DNA from: Lunularia cruciata
Lineage: Eukaryota > Streptophyta > Marchantiopsida > Lunulariales > Lunulariaceae
Direction: 5' to 3'
DNA length: 64,000 bases
Assembly (NCBI GenBank): GCA_948567375.1
Contig: OX419756.1
Coordinates: 72,084,552-72,148,551, forward strand
In this document: positions 48,938-60,947 of the stretch, piece by piece
Layout of the letters: each line of letters starts with the position of its first letter
Numbering within the stretch: the first letter of the stretch is position 1
Notes under the pieces: model-generated
Seen by the model: only the letters and a program-made list of their open reading frames with translations
Told to the model about the DNA's origin: nothing
Databases searched by the model: none
Made by a program: the position numbers and the translations under genes

Positions 48938-51900
48938 TCTGAGCCGATCGGAGCGAAAGACGTCGGATCTGACAGTCCTAGATTTCCTTCAAAGAGGTGA
49001 GCAGTTTTCCCTTCTATTGAACTACTTAGATAATGCTGCAAATGTTTGCTCCAGGCGCCGCAGATGATCTAAAATTGTGGTGGTAAATGGATGATAGTGC
49101 TGGTTTATGATCTCTTGAGGTTCACAGTATGGTTTCGGTAAGAGGAGTAGAAATTTACTTGATGCTTGTAGTTGCGCGAGTTGCGATTTGAGGTAAGGGG
49201 TGTGCGGTTGGTAGTGTTTTGCTATCAGCACTGAAAGTATGCTTTTTGTCAGAAATCGCAGCGCAGTAGACTGTTTACACGACAAATTTTGACGACGAGG
49301 TTTTACGCTGGTTTGGAAGAGTGATAATTTCCTGCATAGCAATAAAAATCATACACCTGCGTTGTAGTTTGTTATCATCTTAAGAGCTTTTCCACCATTT
49401 CTCGGCTTTACACTTGATCTGTAGCTGATACGATGTCCGGTCTATGGGAAGCTCAAGTCGATTACCACGTATTGTTGGTGGTATCTTGATAATCGTTTAC
49501 CCTGGCTCCTGGCTTGGCCTTGTGCATGACTGAATTTCTCCTTGGAGGTTCCTTCGCAAATATGAGACCTATATTCATGCGTAGATTCTCTTAGGAAATT
49601 CCGATATTGAAAATTCTTGTCCATTTATGAGTCGTTTGATTTATTGCCCTGCTAGATGGCATCGTACCTCTATCAGAACCAACTTGCATCTCTTCTCATT
49701 TCTTCCGTATTGGTCAATGTGAGACATCTATACCGAAGGCGGAAGTCTCCAACCATAAGCCGGAGAGGACGTTATTTACGATTTTATCTCACATGCCCCC
49801 TTAGACGGAATTTGAAGTGGATATGGAAAGGAATTTGAAATTGAAGTAGGCTAATGGTACAACAAGACAATAGAAGGAAATGACAAGCTATGGGGAGGCG
49901 TGGAATAATGCTTGCAGATTGAATCAATACTGATTCACAGGCAAAGCTCCGAGGGTGTTGCCTTAAGGGTTTCTCAAGTACAAAACCCCTGCCAAAGTTG
50001 GACATGCGAGAGAGAGAGAGAGAGAGAGAATCATCTCAGAACTTTTGCGAGTTAACCATACCCTAGATTTTTCGACCGTGTGTTCATCGAAACGTGAGTT
50101 TTCGGGGGGTTTTACAGGAAAGAAGGGCATTAGTGGGGCCGCGTCAGGATTAGCCTGCAAGTTTCTGGAAGGTCTGAACTTTAGTGTTCTAGATTAAGTG
50201 CCAAGGTCACAGTAGTAATTCATTCGATCCATTCTGGAGTATCTGGAACTACTTTGGAACACGAGAACAGAGAGGAACAATTCTCATTAGGTCTGCTCAA
50301 ATGCAATACTGCTTAGCCAACAGATGAGCTAAAGAAATATTCGCATTTCCGGTCAATTTAGTTAAACTCAGAATCTCCTCCAGAAGAGAAAATCCTGATT
50401 CTGGTGAGAATATAAGGCAGGTCATAATCTAGCTACAATTTGACGTCTAGAAAGCGATGGCCTTGTTGCGGGGAAGTGCTACCATCTGATTAAAAACCTA
50501 GCATGTACGGAAATTCCTGCTGAATTATAAGTTCATCCTTAAAATCCTGGTGAAGTGTTTCAGTATGCATTTTCCTTGATCTCTCTTATTAAGAGTTTAC
50601 AAGTAGCACTCACTTTTTCATAGTACAAGAGAAGTGCAACCGAAGTAATTTCGATCATTTGTTGTACCCCCTTCCGAGTTTCATTCGGTGGAAAGGTTTG
50701 CAAAGTAGATAAGTTCCGTTATGAATTGAGCCTTGGGGAACACTGTCCTACTGTGTCGTCACGTCGTGGAACCAGACAGAATTAGCTGCACAACTATCGA
50801 GCAGGCTAGACTACATACCATTACTCGTTTTCGTCCTTCTTTTCTTGTCTCCGCCCGGCACATGGATACCGGAACCTCATATTCTATCTGTTGTGTCTGT
50901 AAATATGAACTCAATCTATAATCATTAATACGAGAAAATTGGATCAGTTCCCATAATCAACTTACAAACGTTACGTGTCACCGTAGAGCTCTCTCTCGCA
51001 GATCTTGGCAAGTTTTCTCTGCATGATAACTTGGAACATGTGTTTCTCCAAGTGTTTATGTTGATAAGACTTGGCCTTATGTCATTTGCAGGACATAAAG
51101 ACGTGATTAGTACCATCACTAATGAGAGCTTCAATTTAAACAAAGCTACCCTCACAATGGCAACAACACTTGGCCAGGTTGGCATCTGACTTTCTTGCGC
51201 AATGAAACTGTACTTTTGTTGGAATGATGAAGACAAACCATAGGATGTTCTTTGCTGACTATGCTGATAAGTATCATGACCAAAACTGGTTCACAGGATC
51301 TTGGAGTCGTCGATGATGACTGGCGGAGATCGTACTCTGAGAAGCAGGAGGATGACTCTACCCTGAGTTTTGGCTCAGGTATGGTCGACAAATATTTTAT
51401 CGACCGTAATGATTTGATTCGGGTAGTACTGCGTATGTTTATTTCTGCAAGTAAGTGATGGGTCAGTGGGGGTGACCTAATCGTGAGTACCCTTTGCTTC
51501 AGGTGATTCTTCTGCGTCTGGACCATAAGTATTTTATTGTCAAACCATACCAGAGTTCTCTAAAATGAAGACTCTGGTATGGTTCCCTCTTCCTACCCAC
51601 GAATACTTGACTCAGAGTGTGTGTTTGCAATACAGAAACTCCAATTCTGGATGAAACCATTGCCATAGTAAAGGAGAAAGTTTGGACCTTCCGGGCAGGT
51701 ACGAGTCTCTGTAACTCTCCGAAGGAGTAGATGTACATCAATGTGAAAAGAGAAGTGCGGAGAGTGGGTTCTCCGCAGTACATGTTGGTCGACCGGAGTT
51801 CATGAATGGTGACGGAAGTTTTAACTTTGGAGGTTTACTATTCTTGAAATGACAATGGCCATGGACAAATCAGGAAACCAGAAATACTGACCGACTCACC

Positions 51901-52782
51901 TCAGTTATTTACGCTGCACAACGACAACAACGTTTGAGATATGCCAATCTCTTTGTGTCGTGCAGCTCTGAAAGGCATGGCGGAAGCACTCGTTAATTTT
52001 GGGCTGAGTCCGACAGTTGTGGGCTATTCGTATCCTACTCAGAATTTGAGAACTTTCTTCACTGTTGGATCAAAATATTTTGCTTGTGCTAGACGACGTA
52101 AGAATCATAGTATCCAGCCAGCCAATGATTTCATATTTTCTTGTCTATCAAAGCGTTTATAACTTTTTCCGTATGCAATAGGAATGCAGAAGTTTGTGTG
52201 GAGAAAGAAAGCGTAGATTAGCTTGAAGTCTTTGCTGTGGAGCAGATTCACATATTAAGTCCGGTAAAAAGTCTGGTTTAGACCTTAATTTGGGAACAGG
52301 ACGGTCCCAGTGGGAGACAATGACTCCTTTGCCGAAAAGGACGAAGGAGAAGTAGCTCTTCGACAAGTCATGGATGACGAAATACTTGGTAGACCTCCAT
52401 ACTCAGGTCGAGCAGAAGATAATGTACTTCAGCGTCGATCTATGGAGGAAAGCAGGCTGGTGCATCACGAAGAAGACATTGACGACAACAATCATGCCTT
52501 TGTGGAGGCTACGCGGAAAGATGCAGGTTAGAAATATTGACGTAGTGAAACTTTCTACTTTCTACTTGTTCAGGATTTGTGTGCCTTGGCACGTGTTCTA
52601 AGCTATTATACTTTACTGGTACTTGCTGCTGCTCCTCATCTATAGACATACTGACACTACCTGGGATATCTTTGTTCTGATATTGTCCAAGCACAGATGA
52701 GATGAAGTCTTTGACTGGAAGATTCATGGGTGAACTGGACGACGACGACGACGACAGTTATTTCGAGAAGAAAGACAAATGA
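48938..52782 (+). CDS. Unrecognised multi-exon gene, acidic C-terminus
   Basis: I do not recognise this protein. Seven consecutive exons have consensus GT-AG borders, agreeing phases and no internal stops: 50118-50171, 51092-51177, 51297-51378, 51636-51698, 51966-52029, 52300-52526, 52697-52782 (stop TGA). A preceding exon ending at 48996 also fits in phase (…SDLTVLDFLQR). It gives about 240 residues, including GISGAASGLACKFLEG, NKATLTMATTLGQDLG, VVDDDWRRSYSEKQEDD, ILDETIAIVKEKVWTFRA and ALKGMAEALVNFGLSPT, ending GELDDDDDDSYFEKKDK. The N-terminus is unresolved: a tiny first exon at 48703-48716 is possible, but the LINE copy D ends only about 130 bp upstream and may have displaced or replaced the original 5' end. 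The exon 51966-52029 donor (GTATCC) is the weakest link. Confidence 0.55.
50006..50030. repeat. (GA)n microsatellite
   Basis: Short GA run inside an intron or leader of the unrecognised gene. Confidence 0.9.
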
Positions 52783-53393
52783 TGAGTAGTGCTTTTGGTT
52801 CGGGACAGATTGCCGAAGCACTACTTTTCCGTAAGGTTTTGTGCTTGTATCACGGCATGCTTGTAGAGTGACCCTCACACCTCTGTGCATAGTTTTGTGT
52901 TTGTAGTCCTTCTTTACCTCAGGGAAGGTCACGGGCCTCAAAAATACGAGCAACTACTGTAAAGTCTGGTCTGCGTCTTTAGTAAGCTTTCCATAAGATG
53001 AAGTCTAAGGTCCATAAGGATTTTTCTCTTTTAGGAATCTAGTTGGCGCTCAACAAAGGCAGATCATTCATTTGTATATTAGTAAACCAAAGTGACTTTA
53101 CATGGCCAGAGAATCTTTTATCTTAGTCTTATTCTGACCTTCCTCACAAACTGGAAAATTTGTTGACTCATCTCAACTACTATCAATCAATACCAACTAT
53201 CATGGTGTGCGCAAACAGCTGAGAATCACCTTGTAATTTGCCAACTTGTAAACCAGGTCTTTGAGGTATGTTCGTCTATGAAGAGCTTGCTCGGGCGTGG
53301 ATTCAAATGGCAAAATACTGTGTAAATTAATAACTCGTGACCCAAAAGGTTAGTCTCACCAAATTGTTCAATGTCCCTATGTATGATGAAGCT
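52783..53393. other. Region between two convergent genes
   Basis: Probably the 3' UTR of the + gene and, if real, of the - gene that ends at 53394. Nothing else is seen. Confidence 0.35.
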
Positions 53394-54803
53394 TTACGGA
53401 CTTGTCCCGTGTATGAGCCTGCCCGAAGGAATATCGTTAACTGGCTCTGATATGTGGATCACTCCAATGCTATTCGAACCGGTGGTATTGCCTAACGTGC
53501 TTGATGATCTTTTTTGTGTGAATATATGATCACTTGTGAACGTTGCATTGAGACTTTCCAGAGGAAGATTTCGCTCGACTCTCCACTGAACGTCAACATT
53601 TGATGAACCTGTTATTTTAAGTTGAATACTATGGTGGTGATGTAATGACTTGCACATGTGCTCATTGACCTAGAATATGAGTACACTGTAGCTCGATGGT
53701 ACTCGATCTCCCGTGATGATTCTGATAGAGTTTTGTCAGAGAGGCTTTGGCAGGAATCTGGCAGGTTGCTTGTTCGCAAGCAGTTTGGATGCCTGTTTTT
53801 TTGCACCCTTTCTTTTTCTTTTGTTTGTCTATAGGTACTAAGGTAGATACTAAGCCAACTCCCGGACATGCTTGAAGTTCGCAACTCTGATTGGCAATCA
53901 ACCTTACTCCGTAGCAAGCACTGTTTTGGGGGGCTATACAATTGTGAAAGCTTTGTCGTCGATACGAGTGCATGAGAGTGTGCTTTACCAGCGACCTTCT
54001 CCAATACAGGCCATCGTCAAACTACTGAAGAGAAAAGCAATGTTGCAACTTACATATTTGGTCTATCAATACACTATTTGATACAAGTATAATTCAGGAA
54101 TGATGAGTTGAAGGGAGTTTGACGTCTTGTTTACAGAAGTTCCTTGGCTGATTATTATTGAAGGTGTGGCCTAATCTGAACTCCTCCAGAAACTCATATT
54201 AATTTTCTTCTTTTGAAGATCGAATTCGTAAACCTGAATAGCAGGCCGCTCATGCGTCAGGTACACACCTCGAATGTCCAAAGCAAGGTCTGCTGAACAC
54301 AGTAATTCTGTCGAACGAAGACAACACAGCTTGATAGAGCTATGGATACTGAATATTGTTAATTCTTGCCAAACATGCGACCACGGATGTGACCATCCGC
54401 AAGTCATGATTGACCTGTGACCTGCAAAGATAGTCCCTTCGAGACTCTGAGAAAGATTCAAATTTCACGTTCATTTCAAACCCGTCCATGTATAATCTCA
54501 TTGCGTAACAATGTGCAGTAAGTAGGGCAAACGAGCCGATTAGATCACCTCTTCTGACGACCCACGCCACAGGATTCTGTTGGTCTTTCTAGCGCAATAT
54601 GGATACCTCTCGAGTTGATTCACATCATCCACCTCCGTTGATGAGATCGAATCGTCCAATTTGATAAACAATACGAACTTTTACCGCAGACATGATCTTC
54701 GTGTTGCTCACAGACTACTGCGACTTCAAAGCGGATATCAGGATCGCCCAAAACCGTAATGCTTTCAGCTGGAAAATCTTCACGAAGTGTCGAAGGCGAG
54801 GAA
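53394..54803 (-). CDS. Possible minus-strand gene, unrecognised
   Basis: Three - strand stretches read like protein and join in phase: 54803-54685 (STLREDFPAESITVLGDPDI, then RFEVAVVCEQHEDHVC), 54421-54234 (HRSIMTCGWSHPWSHVWQEL … DLALDIRGVYLTHERPAIQ) and 53669-53394 (HHHHSIQLKITGSSNVDVQW … stop). Borders are AG|/GT as expected. A further piece upstream (54930-54785, KQELRFKKAQIVTMLF) reads well but cannot be joined in frame, so the gene may be broken, or the model wrong. I cannot assign a family; the short beta-strand-like segments suggest a beta-sandwich protein, but that is a guess. A competing + ORF (53872-54081) overlaps the longest intron. Confidence 0.35.
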
Positions 54804-55106
54804 CTGGAGAAAATAGAGTGAAGAGATATCTCGGCTGGAATTCACTTTGAAGAGCATTGTCACAATTTGAGCTTTCTTAAACCGGAGCTCCTGCTTTGTC
54901 TGGTTCCTCTGCGCTTTCTCCAAGGCAAATTCTCGCAGGTTTCCTCAAACACTGCCCCATCGATCTAAGATATCTGCAGTCCTGAGGACCTCTGTGGCAT
55001 GCCTTCAGCGACAGAGACCAATCTTTTGAAGGATTCTACCGAGGCGATCCGCTGTCTTTTGCGTGTGATCGTTAGCCTTTGTAAAAATTCCAAGTTTAGT
55101 TCCGCC

Positions 55107-58100
55107 ATGAGATGGTTGCGCAGTCCTGGTGGGAGCCAGGTGATTGTGGCTACCTGCAGAAGTCTTTTGTGTTCTCCCAATGGTAGAGGACAGCAGTTCG
55201 TGTCCTCGAGGATTAGCAGCTTCCAGCTTAGCTCTTTGGCCAAAGATTTGTCAACATACAGGGTTTTCATCGTCGCAGGCGAATCTTCTGGTGATGTTAT
55301 CGGCAGTCGGCTAATGGCCTCCCTCCGCTGTCTTTCCTCTCGACCTTTGGAATTTGCAGGTGTAGGAGGGTAAGGACTTCGCCTAAATTTATTTCGAACC
55401 TTAGAGCTGAGATATATCAATCCGAATTGGTTAGCCGATCCAGGGAATCAATTCTTAGCAACTTGGGCATTTCTATCATCCGTGCATTACAAGCTCTAAA
55501 ACCTCGGCGGGTGCACTCTTCGATTTGTGGTCTAAATTTTGCATATCATGCAAATTGCTTGTAAATTTATTTTCTCTGTTGTGATCCTCAATAGGCCTTT
55601 GATGGAGAGGGAGGGTCTGCAGTCGCAGTTTCCGATGGACGATATATCTGTCATGGGTTTGGTGGAGCTCATTCCACACTCTTTCCATCTTTGGGTGAGG
55701 ACTGACCCGACATTTCCCAGTTTAACGCAAACACCAGATGAGATGGAACCCGTGCACGAGATGGAGGATCGATCCACTTTTGCCGTTTAGCATGTTTAAC
55801 ACCACGTCATTTAATGTTGTTGTAGAGGCGTCTGCGAGAAACAATTGCCGCGGCCGTGGAGTTTCAGCCCAACGTTGTCATCACGATAGACACGAAAGGC
55901 TTCTCCTTTCGCGTGCTCCGTGGCATTAAAGGTGAGAACAATTTTCAGCTTCTCATCTTGAATGTAGAATTCGGACTCTCATTTCTGCTGAACTTGTTTT
56001 CCCTGTTATTGAAAGTTACCGGTGGCGCTCCTCCGTTGGAGTAAAGAGTGAACGAATTATAAAACTGACGGGAACTCAAATAAGGTGTGGGTGGAGACGG
56101 AACGGCGCTTTGGTGTTTTATCACGTAGGAAGCCAGACCCACTTACCTTGATGCAATCTGTTGTCTATTTAGACGCATATGCTGGCCGGGCCAAATGTCG
56201 CGCTCTTGCGGTCCACTATGTTGCGCCTTCATTTTGGGCGTGGAAAGGAGGTGAAAAGAAGTTGAAGAATTTATCGAAGATTATTGATCACATGTTATGC
56301 ATACTGCCATTTGAGGAAGCTGTGTGTCGAGCGAATGGACTAGGAGCAACCTTTGTGGGTCATCCGGTACTGGAGGACGCACATTTCGTCGCAGCTGTAT
56401 GAACCTTCTGGTACCCTCTCTCTCTATCATTTACCGTTTTCCCTTCTGCATGTCTGCTATGGCGCTCATGTCAAGATCCTCATTTTGGAGCATGTGCCCC
56501 TTCCTAGCTCAACCTCGAGAAGCAAGAAAGCCGGAAGAATTCGGGCAGGACAAATGTTCCCAAATATTCAAAAGTCCAGTATTCTAGAGCTGTTTTGTAT
56601 GCATCACTAAGAAAGTCGTTGCACAATCTGAGAATGCTCTTGATACTCATCAAAGTTTTCTCAAGAACTTGTGAAGGTGATGGTGATTTGATATGAAGAT
56701 GATACACGTCTCAGTTTAATTTACTGCAGAACTCAAACCATCACTATTCAGCTCAAGGATTCTCTGTTTTCTCTGCTTTCCCTATGTGCATCTTGTTTTC
56801 GTCAACGTACTTCAGATTAGAACTCGTCCACTCTTCTAGTCACCGCATGTACACATATTTCAAAATTCGGATGTGTTTAACGGCGGTTAAACCGTCTGTC
56901 TCTGGTAAGAGAGAGCAAGTTCGGTTCTACGGGGCCTAGCAACGTTTTTGCCTGAAAATCTACGCTTGTGGTATGTGTAGGACGGACGTTTCGGTGATCG
57001 TCAAGATCGAAATATAAAAGAAAATGCTGTCAGGTTCTGTGAGCGGCATGGATTACGGCCTGGTAAGTTATGCAGCTTACAATAGCATGTAGTTGACAGA
57101 GCAGTTTTGTATTTCTGTAAATACTGACCGTGACGTCCATGTTGATCAGCCATTTTTGAAATATATTTTAGCGGTTTGACCAGTTCAAATATCACTTTGC
57201 CATTTCTTAGTTCATCTCATGGCTGGTTGTAGGATCTACACTACTAAGTGTGTTGCCAGGAAGCAGATTACAAGAAGTGCAAAGAATGCTTCCTATCTTT
57301 CATGGTGCAGTAAACACTTTGAACGAGTCAATTCGAGACTTGACAGTCCTAATTCCTACTGCGCCCAGCAAAGCTGTCACGGAAGCTGTGAAGGTCTTAG
57401 TGAAGAACTGGAGAGTTCCTATCGTACTGCTTCCTGGGGCCTCAGAAACAGACAAGTACAGCGCGTTTTGGGTAAGTTTCTCTTGGTCTCTAGGAGTAGT
57501 TATCCACTATCAATATCAGATCCTAGAAGTTTCTTGCACATGCTCTTCAAGCCTTTGGCCCCAGTGTGTTGGGATCATAGAGCTTCACGAGGCTTACGAC
57601 TGGTAGCTTGTAGTATCCTTGGCGGAATCTGTTGGATCTGATTCATAGTTGCTTCGAAAGTGCTGGAAAAATATTCTTTCCTAATATTCTGTCTTCGAGC
57701 AGGCTAGCACCGCGGCGCTTTGCACCTCAGGAACAGCAGTTTTGCAGCTTCACATGGCACATGTGCCGTGCGTGACAGCGTATCGTGCTCATATAGTAAC
57801 TGAGTTTTTTATTCGCCATCGCACCAAATTGAAGTACATATCTCTACCAAATATTCTTCTGGATTCTGCCGTGATTCCGGAAGCTCTCTTTCGGGACTGC
57901 ACTGCCGAAAGTTTGGTTACCCATTTAAGGTGTGTTACTTAACTTTTACATCTTACACCCACAATACTAGACCTCCATCCGCTGGATGGTGGATGATGTT
58001 TGCAGTTTCTTGGTCTGTTAGTTGAGGGGTGCTATATTACTAGGCTAGTTATTTGTAAATTCAGACGAGAGGTATTTCACCAACCTGTTAATTACTCAAA

Positions 58101-58442
58101 ACGTACCCTCCATGGGGGAGCATATCACTTCCCTTGATAGTCGTTCAGTTACTGCATGCTTCAGTGACTTCGTACATTGCAATACGACCTCAAGGTATTC
58201 ACTCACTCTCTTTAATGCTGTGCAGACCACTACTGGAGGATGAGGAGATGCAGAAACAACAGGTTCATGCAGCGGAGAAAGTGATGAAGATTCTGGCCGC
58301 TCCTGCTACATTTGATATGCCTTCGACCAGTCGATTGGCCCCAGAAGGTTTTGACTCCAGTTTATCACCCCGCAGACCAAGCTTTGTTGCCGCATCCTCC
58401 ATCCTAAGGCTGCTGGAAATGAAAGACTCGAGACGAATTTAA
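55107..58442 (+). CDS. LPXB: Lipid-A-disaccharide synthase (GT19)
   Basis: Plant LpxB homologue. The bacterial enzyme joins UDP-2,3-diacylglucosamine and 2,3-diacylglucosamine 1-phosphate (lipid X) to form lipid A disaccharide; in Arabidopsis the pathway is mitochondrial. Exons: 55107-55369, 55595-55694, 55826-55931, 56173-56396, 56981-57062, 57233-57471, 57703-57929, 58226-58442; all GT-AG, phases agree, 485 aa. Motifs: VFIVAGESSGDVIGSRL (53-69), FPMDDISVMGLVELIPH, VVITIDTKGFSFRVL, HYVAPSFWAWKGG (171-183), ILPFEE, FVGHPVLED, LLSVLPGSRLQEV (262-274), ALCTSGTAVLQL (343-354) and YISLPNILLD. The N-terminal ~50 residues, Arg/Ser-rich with few acids (MRWLRSPGGSQVIVATCRSL), fit a mitochondrial presequence. 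An in-frame ATG at 54999 would add 36 residues; I prefer 55107 because the presequence then starts at the N-terminus. Confidence 0.93.
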
Positions 58443-59714
58443 TTCGCATGTTACCTAACTTGAGACGTCAACTTCCATAGCAAGCTTTAATGTATCCATA
58501 CGCAATGCCACAAATTGCTCGATCCATTAGCAATGGATGGAATCTGTCGATAGAAACGTTGTGGAGCCAATTTTGACATCACACTCAATTATTTAGGTGT
58601 CTGGCATAAAGCTGGACATCAGACTCTTCCTTCACCTTGACCAAAGTGGTCCTCAATGTCCTCAATGACACTGGTTGAATCTATGTCGCAAGAGATGATA
58701 CGGGTTCAAGCACTGCTTCTTATGGACAAGAACACCTCAAATTACTTCCTACTGGTTTTGTGTAAGTAGCGAGTTTCTCTAGAAGGTCAAGGCTTGCCAA
58801 CATACTCTTTAGATCGAACAGATTATACGAGAGAGGGGTGCTAGCTGCTTAATAGCATCTCTGTGTGGATCAAATGTGTATCATTGTCGTTGTAGCACAA
58901 GTTCAAATGAGTGGTTTCTTTTAGCGAACGCTTATTTGATATAGGAAAGATCCACAGAGCACTGATATTAGCTATGTGGGCAAGTGAAAATATGTCAACA
59001 CAAGCAGAGGAAGGTGAAACTTTCTACTTTTCGAAAGTCTCCAACTAGGAGATCATATTGTACGTCGAACACTTTCTGTACTTTAATGGGTTATTATCGA
59101 CATGGCATAAGAATCCTGAAAAATCTGTAGAACCTTTTGATGATTGTCGAGACTATTATTATATAGCATGATTGTTTCTGAAATACACATCAGCAGATTT
59201 CAGAAGGTACCACCAGTTGTCAAAGTTCAGTACCTATAAGCTACATCAGGACATAAGATGATGAGGTCGTATGTATTCAGAACCTTATAGATATGTTTGA
59301 CTATCTAACAATCCATTGAAAAAATTTAATGTCAATTTGCGTCCTAATAATAAAGCCAGTATTTTCCATGGTACTAAGGTAGTTAGGTTATGGAATATGA
59401 ATTATCATCATTATACATCTCTATCTAATATTTTACACTTCATTAAATTAATCTTCCATTTATAGAATATATCTAAGAGAAAGAAATATTTAATATGGAG
59501 GTAAATACCGTTCAGAAAAATAAATTTGCCTTTAAAAATGTATCAATATATTTTCAGAAAGAGATTAAAAGATTAATGGCTATCTAATTGATACCTTTTA
59601 AACATCACCCTTGGGTATATATATCATCCTCTATTCATCTGTCTCACTCATCATTTGAACCATTCGATTAAAAAATTCCTTGCTCACTTGAGAAAGCCCT
59701 TCGTAGAATTATGA
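58443..59714. other. 3' flank of LPXB, AT-rich
   Basis: The first few hundred bases are likely 3' UTR; the rest becomes AT-rich with no gene. The last bases (59706-59714) are GAATTATGA, matched after the next element. Confidence 0.4.
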
Positions 59715-60231
59715 AGATCGTCTTCCCAATACTATTGGGTTTCCATTCCAAGTTGCTCGCGGGAGGAGCTGCGGGGAGAGTGTGGAGACGGGAGAGGAGA
59801 GGGAGAGATGTGAGTCAATTTTGATAAAATCTGAGTGCTCTCTAGCATGTAGCCTTCGAGTGAATAGACGATTCTCTTCGTTTTTCAATTTCGGTTCCAT
59901 TGGCACCTAGATTGAAGACTATGGAGAATGGAGTAGAAAGTTATGAAGTTCTTTTAGTTTTTTTAGGGTTGAGAGTGATCATTATACATTGAGAGTGATG
60001 GGTTGTGAATTTTCATTTCTAATCTCTGGGTTTTCATGATTAAGTTCCATGGGAATTTAATTTAAAAATTTTGGAGACGGAAATTGAAAGTTATGGGAGT
60101 TTATAGATTTTAGGGTTGTGAGAGAGATTGTTTTCTTATGTGAGTTGGGATGTGAGGGGTTGTGGTTTTGCAGATATGGTGAGATATGGAGAGGAGTATC
60201 ATGTGTTACTATCATTATTCTTGTGCTAGCC

Positions 60232-60947
60232 ATGGCTACACCTTCCCATGTGGGGTCGCCTAGAGCGGGTCGAGACACACCATGCCCGGTGTGTCATCGA
60301 CGCTTTACCTCGCAAGGGGTAAAGACCCATGTGGGAAGGATGCACAAGGACTATGATTGGACCACTTGGGATGCCCACGTGAGATGAGCGACCACATCGA
60401 CAACGATGACACTCGGGATTACGCACGCTTCTTCTATACCTTCGTTGATCGTTCCAGGGATACCGATTGAGTCGTGGGAGTGGTTAGCTTCTCAGGCGGG
60501 TTGCATTTTGGGGTTATTTGAGACTAGTTTTCCATGTCCACGTCTATTCCATAGGCTACCCCGCACACTCCATGATGAGGCTAGATAGGCTTTTCGCCTA
60601 CCACTGGATCGTTTGGCACGTGATCCCTTTGACGAGTTAGCGTGGTTCCTATTCCTCCTACTCCCTCGATGGTGTCTTTGTTATGCTAGAGGGGGACGTG
60701 CGGGGCATAGAGAGGTGGCGGCTAGATTTCGTTGATTCCGAGCGGGGGATTGGGCAGCCCTTCAAGAGGAGTCTGTTAGGGCTACACGATTTAGGAGATA
60801 GACATCGCCATAGGATACCATAGATTCCACTCGATTACGACGATGTAGGACATTGGGTCAGGCGGGAGAGTTTAGTAGAGCAGCACGAGCGCTACACCCT
60901 CTGTCTATAGCGAATCCTACTGAAAGACCATCTCTTCCCTACGCTCA
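60232..60947 (+). pseudogene. N-terminal part of LINE ORF, broken
   Basis: Starts at ATG 60232 in a strong context (GCCATGG). Residues 18-38 form a C2H2-type zinc finger, CPVCHRRFTSQ...HVGRMH (C18, C21, H33, H38), expected to bind DNA or RNA. In-frame stops follow at 60385 (TGA), 60586 (TAG), 60733 (TGA) and 60799 (TAG), and a 1-base deletion near 60925 relative to copy D shifts the frame before the RT. The TGA at 60385 faces CAA in copy D; both derive from CGA by one transition. The TGA at 60733 faces CGA in copy D. Confidence 0.85.

Noticed and set aside
48697-49041. 114-codon charged minus ORF
   Set aside because: It lies opposite the pyrimidine-rich leader and possible first exon of the plus gene; no splice chain or family supports it.
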